Shown one piece after another: positions 1 to 6,162 of a DNA stretch of 6,162 bases. The notes below the pieces were generated by a model. That model was not told the DNA's origin. It saw only the letters and a list, made by a program, of their open reading frames with translations, and made no database searches. The stretch covers positions 1 to 6,162 of the forward strand of contig JBBRZF010000194.1 of assembly GCA_038236965.1 (NCBI GenBank). Reading direction: 5' to 3'. This DNA comes from JBBRZF01 sp038236965 (GTDB taxonomy: Bacteria > Acidobacteriota > Terriglobia > Terriglobales > Acidobacteriaceae). The position numbers were made by a program, and so were the translations under genes. How positions within the stretch are numbered: position 1 is the stretch's first letter; each line of letters starts with the position of its first letter.

Positions 1-1618
1 GCTCATGTATTGGGCGACAGCCGTCTCCATCAAGATGTTCGGCACCGTGGAATGGGCGGTGCGACTGCCCATCGCCCTTGGAATCCTCGCCCTCCTGTTC
101 GCCGCATATTACCTCGGACGAATGGCCTTCGACGAGCGAGCGGGTCTGTATGCCGCCATCGCGCTCGGAGCCTCGTTCGGCCCCTACATATTCAGTCGAA
201 TTCAATTGCCCGACATGCTGGTCGGCCTCTGGCTGACGCTTGGCTTCTACTTCTTCCTCCGCGGACTCGATGAAGAAAAACCGTCGCTCATCTCCTGTTG
301 GGGATTCGCCGCAACAGCCGCGCTGAACGTCCTCACTAAGGGATTGATAGGCGTCGTGTTTCCGGCCGGCATCATCTTCTTGTATCTGCTGGCGACGCGG
401 AACCTGCGCCATCTCCTGAAGATGCGGCTCATCTCCAGCTTCCTCGTCTTCTTTGCGATTGCCGCTCCGTGGCACATCCTGGCTGGCTTGCGAAATCCGG
501 CGGCAGGCGAGTCCAAGGGATTCTTCTGGTTCTACTTCGTCAACGAACATTTCCTGCGATACCTGAACAAGCGCTTCCCCAAGGACTACGACACCGTTCC
601 CTTCGGAATCTTCTGGGGAATGATGCTGCTCTGGCTGATGCCATGGAGCGCATTCATCTTCAAAGCCTTGGCGCGCGTTCCGTGGAGGTGGCGAGAATTC
701 CCCACGCTCGACAAAGCGGGACGAGCAAAACTCCTCTTCGCCATCTGGGCTGCCGTGATCTTGCTGTTCTTCAGCTTCTCAAGCCGCCAGGAGTACTACA
801 CCATTCCCGCGTTGCCGGGCTTGGCTCTGCTCATCGGCGCGTGGCTGTCGCAGGAGGCAGGTTCGCCCGAAGGCAGTTCCGAGCGGCGCAGCGGACGTTT
901 CATCAGCTCGATCATCCTATGCATTGCGGTTCCCGCATTCGTCGTGGCCGGAATATTGCTCTGGTATTCGGAGAGCGTACCCGCCGGAGCCGACCTCGCC
1001 GACATCCTCACGAAGAATCCGGAAAAGTACGCGCTCAGCTTCGGACACATCTTCGACCTCACGCCGCAAGCGATGGGCATGTTCCGCATGCCGCTGGCAC
1101 TCGCGGCTATCGCCTTGCTAGTGGGCGCGGCGATGACTTGGCATCATCGTCGTCGCGGAAAAGTGGAACGCAGCAACGTGGCGTTGACCCTCATGATGGT
1201 CGTGTTCCTCTTCTGCGCCCACCAGGGATTGGTCATCTTCGAACCCGTGCTCTCGTCGAACAAACTTTCTGACGTCGTGGGCCAGGTTTACAAGCCGGGC
1301 GACGTGATCGTTATCAATGGCGCGTATGAAGATGGCTCAACGCTGAACTACTACGGACATTTTCAACTTCATGTTTTGAATACCCGGTCGAACGGAAACC
1401 TCTATTACGGATCGCTCTTCCCGGATTGCCCCGCCGTATTCGAAGATGACGAATCGCTTTCGCGCCTCTGGAAGAGCAAGACGCGCGTCTTCCTCTGGAG
1501 CGAGGATGACAAGATTCCGGCTATCGTGCAGGGGCAGACACATTTTCTGGTCGCAACTGCCGGCGGCAAAGTGATACTAAGTAATCGCGACGGAGATGTG
1601 CCTCGGCGCACGAAATAA
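1..1618 (+). CDS. GT39/ArnT-like membrane glycosyltransferase, 5' truncated by the window edge
   Basis: Polytopic inner-membrane transferase of the PMT/ArnT (GT39) type. Characterised members move a sugar from a polyprenyl-phosphate carrier to lipid A or protein on the periplasmic side; the acceptor here is unknown. The reading frame is open to the left edge. The first ATG (position 5) lies inside a block, LMYWATAVSIKMFG followed by EWAVRLP, that matches the family's usual PL-YW...FG...AARLP segment about 60-80 residues in. This ATG is therefore probably internal, and the first membrane helix and the acidic catalytic loop lie outside. Counting from it (537 residues), family landmarks are SRIQLPDM (64-71), LTKGLIGVVFP (110-120), NEHFLRYLNKRF (180-191) and SRQEYYTIPALP (260-271). 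About ten further hydrophobic segments run to residue 411. A soluble C-terminal domain follows (about 412-537), as in ArnT. The stop lies 4 bp before the next gene, suggesting co-translation. The family is clear; donor and acceptor are not. Confidence 0.88.
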   Translation, partial: LMYWATAVSIKMFGTVEWAVRLPIALGILALLFAAYYLGRMAFDERAGLYAAIALGASFGPYIFSRIQLPDMLVGLWLTLGFYFFLRGLDEEKPSLISCWGFAATAALNVLTKGLIGVVFPAGIIFLYLLATRNLRHLLKMRLISSFLVFFAIAAPWHILAGLRNPAAGESKGFFWFYFVNEHFLRYLNKRFPKDYDTVPFGIFWGMMLLWLMPWSAFIFKALARVPWRWREFPTLDKAGRAKLLFAIWAAVILLFFSFSSRQEYYTIPALPGLALLIGAWLSQEAGSPEGSSERRSGRFISSIILCIAVPAFVVAGILLWYSESVPAGADLADILTKNPEKYALSFGHIFDLTPQAMGMFRMPLALAAIALLVGAAMTWHHRRRGKVERSNVALTLMMVVFLFCAHQGLVIFEPVLSSNKLSDVVGQVYKPGDVIVINGAYEDGSTLNYYGHFQLHVLNTRSNGNLYYGSLFPDCPAVFEDDESLSRLWKSKTRVFLWSEDDKIPAIVQGQTHFLVATAGGKVILSNRDGDVPRRTK

Positions 1619-1622
1619 TCCG

Positions 1623-2852
1623 ATGAGTTTTGCTCTCATATTCTGGCGTGTGCTGCTCGGCGTCGCCGCCATTGGCACGCTGGCATCCACTGTATTTCTC
1701 GGACTGGTGCTGGTAGCCGCAAGGCGCAATCGCCGTCGAGCCGCGCTGGCCTTGAGCGCGGCAGAAGCCTTGCCGCTATCGGCGTTCCCTCCTGTTTCGC
1801 TGCTCAAACCGGTGCATGGTGCCGAGCCGCGTCTGGAAGAGAATCTTGAAAGTTTCTTTCGCCAGGACTATCCGAATTTCGAAATCATATTCGGCACGCG
1901 CACCTCGGCCGACCCCGCGCTGCAAGTGGTGGACAGGCTGCGCCGCAAATATCCGCAGGTGCCAGTTCGTATCGCTCTCTCCGGACACCCGACCTGGCCC
2001 AACGCAAAGGTGTTTTCGCTCGACAAGATGATCGCGCAATCGTCCAACGATTACTTTGTCATCAGCGACAGCGACATACTGGTAGCTCCCGACTTTGCGC
2101 GCAACGTGGTCGCACCATTGCTTGAAAAACAAAATGGCCTTGTGACCTGCCTCTATGAAGGCGTTCCTGCCGACGATTTCTGGTCGCGACTCGAAGCCCT
2201 CGGTATGTCCGTCGAAATGCCCAGCGGCGTCATCACCGCTGACATGCTGGAAGGAATGAAGTTTGCTCTAGGCGCGGTGATGGCGGTTCGACGCGATGCC
2301 CTCGACCGAATCGGCGGCATCGTCTCCACCTCCGCCTATTACTCCGACGACTTCGTCCTCGGCAACCTCGTTTCCAGCGCGGGATACAACGTGGTGCTCT
2401 CGCATCACAAGGTCGGACACGTGCTCACCACGCAGACGCTAAAGCAGACATTCTTCGCGCAACTGCGCTGGATGCAGAGCACCCGCTATTCCCGTCCCAA
2501 GGGACACTTCGGCACAGGCCTCACCTTCGCAACACCCTTTGGCCTGCTTGCACTCATCTCCGCCGGCGCGCTCGGCGCGTGGCCATTAGGCATCGGACTG
2601 TTCGCATGGGCCTACGTGAATCGCGTGATTCAGGCGCTCGCCGTGGGTTGGGGCGTGATTCACGATCGCCGCACACTGGCCGGTTCGCTGGTGTATCCCC
2701 TGCGCGACTTCCTAGGATTCTTCCTCTGGATGGGAAGTTACCTACTCGGCAGCAAATTCGTCTGGCGCGGAGAAACCTATCGCTTCACCCCAGGCGGCAG
2801 CATCATCCCCGAACGCGCAGCGACAGAAGAAACCGTCAGATCCAGATGTTAA
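1623..2852 (+). CDS. hpnI: GT21 ceramide-glucosyltransferase-like enzyme, hopanoid-associated HpnI
   Basis: Membrane-anchored GT-A glycosyltransferase of 409 residues, resembling ceramide glucosyltransferase and the hopanoid-associated family HpnI. HpnI is known to add N-acetylglucosamine to bacteriohopanetetrol before HpnK and HpnJ finish the cyclitol ether head group. Seen here: an N-terminal anchor helix (about 5-32) and a basic stretch (34-39). The GT21 domain opens at VSLLKPVHGAEP (58-69) and continues with SFFRQDYPNFEI (77-88). The metal-binding DxD is D149-S-D151, and a candidate catalytic acidic pair is D242-D243 in YYSDDFVLG. The acceptor-site RW is R282-W283 in QLRWMQSTRY. Two or three C-terminal membrane segments (about 301-377) precede the family-like ending WRGETYRF (381-388). 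An upstream in-frame ATG at 1596 would add nine polar residues and overlap gene 1 by 23 bp. I prefer 1623 because the hydrophobic anchor starts there, although neither ATG has a well-spaced Shine-Dalgarno. No hpnJ or hpnK is visible nearby, so the substrate could be another lipid. Confidence 0.85.
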   Translation: MSFALIFWRVLLGVAAIGTLASTVFLGLVLVAARRNRRRAALALSAAEALPLSAFPPVSLLKPVHGAEPRLEENLESFFRQDYPNFEIIFGTRTSADPALQVVDRLRRKYPQVPVRIALSGHPTWPNAKVFSLDKMIAQSSNDYFVISDSDILVAPDFARNVVAPLLEKQNGLVTCLYEGVPADDFWSRLEALGMSVEMPSGVITADMLEGMKFALGAVMAVRRDALDRIGGIVSTSAYYSDDFVLGNLVSSAGYNVVLSHHKVGHVLTTQTLKQTFFAQLRWMQSTRYSRPKGHFGTGLTFATPFGLLALISAGALGAWPLGIGLFAWAYVNRVIQALAVGWGVIHDRRTLAGSLVYPLRDFLGFFLWMGSYLLGSKFVWRGETYRFTPGGSIIPERAATEETVRSRC

Positions 2853-2869
2853 GATTCAGCTCTGGTACT

Positions 2870-2873
2870 GAGG
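2870..2873 (+). promoter_or_regulatory. Shine-Dalgarno for the GTG-started gene at 2883
   Basis: GAGG ends 9 bases before the GTG at 2883, within the 30-bp gap after the hpnI-like gene. It supports GTG as the true start and shows that the gene has its own ribosome entry. The same gap shows no clear terminator hairpin. Confidence 0.6.
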
Positions 2874-2882
2874 CAGAAAAAC

Positions 2883-4355
2883 GTGCTCGATCGGATCCAA
2901 AAAGCCGCGCATCGGAAAATCGTGCACTTGATCGCGCTGGCCTGTTCCTTGGCGGGACTCGCAAGCGTGACCATCGCGTCACGAGCTCCCGTGCAGGATG
3001 CGGACGTGTGGTGGCACATGCGTGTGGGCGAATGGATATTCGCCAACCACGGCTTTCCGCAGGTGGGAATCTTCTCCAGAACGGCTGCAACAACTCCGTG
3101 GATGGCTTATAGCTGGGGTTATGAAGTCCTGCTCGCGCGCGCCTATGCGTGGTTCGGATTGCCGGGATTGGCGTGGTACGGGGTCTTGCTGGTGGTGGCG
3201 GCAGCAGCAGCATACTTCTGGATGTTGCAGCGAATTTCCGGAACATTTTGGCTCTCCATATTCGTTTGCCTCTTGGGCGGGGTTTCTTTCCTGTTTAATA
3301 TATTGCCAAGGCCGGCCTTCTTTTCGATGGCATTTTTCCCTGTCGTGTTGACGCTTCTTGTGGAAGCGAACCGGATCGGCAGAATCCGTACTCTCTACTG
3401 GTTGCCGCCGCTTTTTCTCGTTTGGGCAAATTGCCACATCCAGTTCGTCTACGGACTTCTCGTTGTATGGCTGTTCACCGTTGCATATCTACTTCGGCCC
3501 ATCTTCCGAAAATTGGGTTGGGTTTCAGCGGAGACCCATCGGCCAGAGCTTGAGAGTGGGAAGTTGGCGGCGATGGCCGCGCTCTGCACCTTGGCCACCT
3601 GTATAGGCCCATATACCTATCGGGTCTACCAAGTCGTACTCGGTTATTCTCAAGTCAAGTATCCGTACCTCGTGCTTCAGGACTTGCAGTCGCCGGACTT
3701 CAAGCATCCTTCCGACTTCGCGTTAGCGTTGCTCGCGATTTGGGCCGCCGCTGCCGTTTACCGGCACAGAGACGAACTGACCCCATTCCGCATCTTGCTG
3801 TTGCTGGTGGCCTCTGTTTTGGGATACCGTGCCGTGCGCGATGCATGGCTTCTTGCGGCAACCGCCGGCGCATTCGTTGCAGAAAGTCAGTGGAGACAAT
3901 CCGAAGAGAAGCGCCTTGTAACGGGGCGTGATGCTTTACTCGTCGCGGTTCTCTTGATGCCTTTGCTTTTTGGAGTTGGGCGCGCAACTGGATTCGATGG
4001 GCTCGGTCTCGACCGCACCGTCAGTGCGCAATTCCCTGTCGATGCCGCGAATTTCTTGCGCCGGCATCCGGTGCCCGGACCTCTGTATAACGAATTCGGC
4101 TGGGGCGGATTCTTGATCTGGTATCTGCCGCAATATCCCGTTGCCATTGATCCGAGGACCGACCTCTACGGCGACGAAATCGATTTTATGACGTACAAGG
4201 CAGCTTTGGGCGATTATGCCGGCGACCGTTTTCTTGAAGAGTCGCACGTTGTGCTTTTGCCCAGAGAGGTGCCGCTCGCCTCACTCCTCGGCAGCGATCC
4301 AAAGTTCCGTGTGGTTTATGAGGACCGCATTGCAGTGGTGCTGGTACGAAACTAA
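2883..4355 (+). CDS. Uncharacterised polytopic membrane protein with GT-C-like layout
   Basis: 490 residues, complete, starting at GTG with a well-placed GAGG upstream. I know of no assigned function. It resembles a family of hypothetical membrane proteins that I associate with Acidobacteriota. Seen: a first helix (about 13-33), then a loop with D39-A-D41-V-W-W-H (39-45) and IFSRTAATTPW (63-73). Several hydrophobic segments follow (about 94-115, 122-140, 145-160, 171-205, 228-246, 280-293, 303-312, 320-333, 349-366). One carries WANCHIQF (181-188). The C-terminal region (about 384-490) is less hydrophobic, with YNEFGWGGFLIWYLP (402-416) and AIDPRTDLYGDE (421-432). An acidic motif just after the first helix, many helices and a soluble C-terminal region is the general plan of GT-C glycosyltransferases such as GT39. 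A polyprenyl-phosphate-sugar transferase role is therefore plausible but inferred. Leucine codons favour TTG/CTT more than in gene 1. It could instead be a non-catalytic or transport-linked membrane protein. Confidence 0.85.
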   Translation: MLDRIQKAAHRKIVHLIALACSLAGLASVTIASRAPVQDADVWWHMRVGEWIFANHGFPQVGIFSRTAATTPWMAYSWGYEVLLARAYAWFGLPGLAWYGVLLVVAAAAAYFWMLQRISGTFWLSIFVCLLGGVSFLFNILPRPAFFSMAFFPVVLTLLVEANRIGRIRTLYWLPPLFLVWANCHIQFVYGLLVVWLFTVAYLLRPIFRKLGWVSAETHRPELESGKLAAMAALCTLATCIGPYTYRVYQVVLGYSQVKYPYLVLQDLQSPDFKHPSDFALALLAIWAAAAVYRHRDELTPFRILLLLVASVLGYRAVRDAWLLAATAGAFVAESQWRQSEEKRLVTGRDALLVAVLLMPLLFGVGRATGFDGLGLDRTVSAQFPVDAANFLRRHPVPGPLYNEFGWGGFLIWYLPQYPVAIDPRTDLYGDEIDFMTYKAALGDYAGDRFLEESHVVLLPREVPLASLLGSDPKFRVVYEDRIAVVLVRN

Positions 4356-4400
4356 CTGGGATTTCAATCGTGTCGCGCATCAGGTTGAAAGGGCTTCGCA
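4356..4400 (+). other. 45-bp gap between the two GT-C-like genes
   Basis: This short spacer has no convincing inverted repeat followed by a T-run and no recognisable promoter. It fits readthrough transcription of a single unit. Its right end carries the ribosome-binding sequence of the next gene. Confidence 0.4.
4388..4393 (+). promoter_or_regulatory. Probable Shine-Dalgarno for the TTG start at 4401
   Basis: AAAGGG ends 7 bases before TTG at 4401. An in-frame TGA at 4386-4388 closes the frame just upstream. TTG 4401 is therefore the first possible start, and the spacing supports it. The match to the anti-Shine-Dalgarno is partial. Confidence 0.5.
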
Positions 4401-6162
4401 TTGAGTGAGCGAAAGGGTATTCCACTATGGGTCGACGCTCTGGTCGTGACCGGAGCAGTCGCCGCGATGATGACCTGGACGTGGCGCACGTGGCCGGATC
4501 CGCTGGTCGACTTCGGCCGCGAGCTTTACCTCGCCTGGCAGCTCAGTCGCGGACGCACTCTGTATGTGGACAATGCGTACTTTGACGGTCCACTCTCGCC
4601 CTATCTGAATGCGTTGTGGATGAAATTGTTCGGGGTCAGTATCACATCTGTCATGGTCGCGAATTTCATAGTCATGATCGCGGTGATCGCACTCCTGCAC
4701 GGGTTATTGCGTCGTGCCGCAGGCAGGGTTGCGGCGCTGGTCGGGGCATTGCTGTTCGTTGCAATTTCATGTTTTGGGCGCCTCGTGCCCTGCGGCAACT
4801 ACAACTTCATGACGCCCTATTCCCACCACTTCACCTACGGATTTCTTTTTTCATTGGCGGCGATCTCGTGTACTCATCTGCCCAGCAGACTTCGTGGGCG
4901 ACATGTTGCTTTTACCGGCCTGCTGGTGGGACTCGTCTTCCTGACGAAAGTCGAGTTTGCTTTTGCTGCCGCGCTGGTAGCGGTGGCAGGTCTTTTGCTG
5001 CGGACCGGCAGCGAACGGCCAGACCAGCGCTTGCGGCTCGCATTAATCCTCAGCTGCGCCGCGGCATCGCCCGCTGTAATCGCTTTCAGCCTGCTCGTAT
5101 TGCGAATGCCACCTGCCGCAGCGCTTCGAGGCACACTGGGTTCGATCTACTGGACGTTGGCCTCTCACATAACTTCCTTGCCGTTCTATCGCGCGGGCCT
5201 CGGGATTGACGATGTCCGTGGTAACTTGCTGTTGTTGGCCACCGGGGCCACCTTCATCTTCCTGGCGGCATGCGTGGCCGTGGGAGTTGCATTTGCGTCG
5301 GCGCGGATAACGCGCACTCGCGAATCCAGGATCGCGCCCGTAATAGCGTTTGTAACAGTGATCGCTCTGCTGATGTTCACACTAGGTTCGCCTCGGTGGT
5401 TCGACGCCATTCCGAAAGCCCTGCCATTAGCCATGGCCGTACTGACGGCCACCTGGTTGGTAATTTACTTGCGCTCGCCTCGCGAGACAGAGAATTCACA
5501 GGTGCTGGCCTTGCGCATCGCCTTGTGCCTCTATGCACTGGCATTGCTCGGGAAGATGGTCCTGAATGCTCGCTTGTATCACTACGGATTCGTTCTTGCG
5601 GTTCCCGCGCTCTTGCTTCTCGTTGCTGGTTTTGTCTCTTGGCTTCCAGCTGCGGCAAGTAAGCGCGGCGCCGATGGGGGAGTAGTTCGCGCGGTTGGAT
5701 TGGCTTGCGTCTCTGTGCTCGCCCTAATTTACGTTGGAGCCATGATTCCGCTCATTCGGAATCAGCAGCACCCGGTCGGGAGCGGACCAAATGCGTTCCT
5801 TGCAGATGAACGTGGAGCCGCCGAACAGATCATGGTGGAGTGGATCAACAAGAATGTGCCTGCCGAAGCTACGTTGGCCGTTGTACCGGAAGGCGCGATG
5901 ATCAACTTCCTCACGCACCGGGCGAATCCCACACCGAACTCGATTTTTATGCCGCCGGAAATGCTCGTTTTCGGCGAGGACCAGATGCTCCAGGGATTCA
6001 AGTCGGCTCCGCCCGACTTCGTCCTTTTGTGCCATAAGGACACGAGTGAATTCGGCGTGCCACTCTTTGGACGTGACTACGGAGAGAAAATCGGTAACTG
6101 GATTCGCGAAAACTACACCCCGGTCGTAAAGGTGGGAGATGTTCCGTTGCAGGATCCCTACC
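4401..6162 (+). CDS. Large polytopic GT-C/GT39-like membrane protein, 3' truncated by the window edge
   Basis: The frame is open for 587 codons from TTG 4401 to the right edge with no stop, so the C-terminus is missing. The next in-frame start candidates are GTG 4446 and ATG 4467. They fall inside the first helix and would spoil it, so TTG is preferred. Seen: a first helix (about 11-28), then a loop with DFGRELYLAWQLSRGRTLY (37-55) and FDGPLSPYLNALWMKLFG (61-78). This layout resembles the GT39 start, where an acidic motif is followed by a PL-Y...FG block. Hydrophobic segments follow at about 83-100, 109-124, 145-157, 170-200, 213-234, 275-300, 311-328, 341-357, 369-384, 394-414 and 430-450. 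A KVEF motif (183-186) sits where GT39 proteins often have TKG. A soluble C-terminal domain starts near 465 and includes DFVLLCHKDTSEFG (539-552). A glycosyltransferase using a lipid-linked sugar is likely by architecture; substrate unknown. It follows the previous gene by 45 bp and probably shares its transcript. Confidence 0.82.
   Translation, partial: MSERKGIPLWVDALVVTGAVAAMMTWTWRTWPDPLVDFGRELYLAWQLSRGRTLYVDNAYFDGPLSPYLNALWMKLFGVSITSVMVANFIVMIAVIALLHGLLRRAAGRVAALVGALLFVAISCFGRLVPCGNYNFMTPYSHHFTYGFLFSLAAISCTHLPSRLRGRHVAFTGLLVGLVFLTKVEFAFAAALVAVAGLLLRTGSERPDQRLRLALILSCAAASPAVIAFSLLVLRMPPAAALRGTLGSIYWTLASHITSLPFYRAGLGIDDVRGNLLLLATGATFIFLAACVAVGVAFASARITRTRESRIAPVIAFVTVIALLMFTLGSPRWFDAIPKALPLAMAVLTATWLVIYLRSPRETENSQVLALRIALCLYALALLGKMVLNARLYHYGFVLAVPALLLLVAGFVSWLPAAASKRGADGGVVRAVGLACVSVLALIYVGAMIPLIRNQQHPVGSGPNAFLADERGAAEQIMVEWINKNVPAEATLAVVPEGAMINFLTHRANPTPNSIFMPPEMLVFGEDQMLQGFKSAPPDFVLLCHKDTSEFGVPLFGRDYGEKIGNWIRENYTPVVKVGDVPLQDPY

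Noticed and set aside
469..1272. 267-codon + strand open frame inside the GT39 gene
   Set aside because: It is the shifted reading of a strong membrane-protein gene. Its translation is rich in R, H and S with no domain or hydrophobic pattern.
1776..2132. 118-codon minus-strand open frame
   Set aside because: It lies antisense within the conserved GT21 domain and has no supporting start site or motif.
2853..2882. Possible promoter or terminator between hpnI and gene 3
   Set aside because: The spacer is only 30 bp. I see no inverted repeat with a T-run and no paired -35/-10 boxes, only a ribosome-binding sequence.
2579..3112. 177-codon + strand open frame spanning the hpnI / gene 3 junction
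   Set aside because: It overlaps two well-supported genes in another frame, and its composition is arginine-rich and shadow-like.
2836..3437. Overlapping minus-strand open frames of 136 and 152 codons
   Set aside because: They are antisense to gene 3 and the junction before it. Their proline/arginine-rich translations are typical of reversed GC-rich coding DNA.
4616..5209. 197-codon ATG open frame on the + strand
   Set aside because: It is out of frame with the long TTG-started gene at 4401, which has clear membrane segments and GT-like motifs. The short frame is low-complexity in R, A and C and has no recognisable motif.

Overview
The window holds four consecutive genes, all on the + strand and packed with almost no space between them (gaps of 4, 30 and 45 bp). 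All four encode membrane proteins that are, or look like, glycosyltransferases. No RNA gene, mobile element, CRISPR array, convincing promoter or terminator was seen. GC content is fairly high, judged by eye. The protein families suggest a soil-type Acidobacteriota (Terriglobia-like) chromosome. In particular, gene 3 has the WWH / GWGG / DxRTDLYG pattern, which I associate with polytopic proteins common in that group. The taxonomic call is inference.

Layout. (1) 1-1618: the 3' part of a GT39/ArnT-like lipid-linked sugar transferase. Its N-terminus, including the expected catalytic acidic loop, lies before the window. (2) 1623-2852: a complete GT21 (ceramide glucosyltransferase-like) enzyme, best read as HpnI, the hopanoid-associated N-acetylglucosaminyltransferase. 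(3) 2883-4355: a complete 490-residue polytopic membrane protein with a GTG start and a good Shine-Dalgarno. It is of no characterised function and has GT-C-like architecture. (4) 4401-6162: a second large polytopic GT-C-like protein with a TTG start, still open at the right edge. It is easy to miss because it lacks both an ATG start and a stop within the window.

How they may work together. HpnI uses a nucleotide sugar on the cytoplasmic side to glycosylate a hopanoid (bacteriohopanetetrol in characterised systems). GT39/GT-C enzymes use polyprenyl-phosphate sugars on the outer face of the membrane. One cytoplasmic-facing GT-A enzyme among three GT-C-type proteins suggests a locus for decorating a membrane lipid or surface glycan. 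The hopanoid partners HpnK (deacetylase) and HpnJ (radical SAM) are not in the window, so the hopanoid link rests on HpnI alone. Leucine codon use shifts visibly between gene 1 and gene 3, so the right half may have a different history from the left half.
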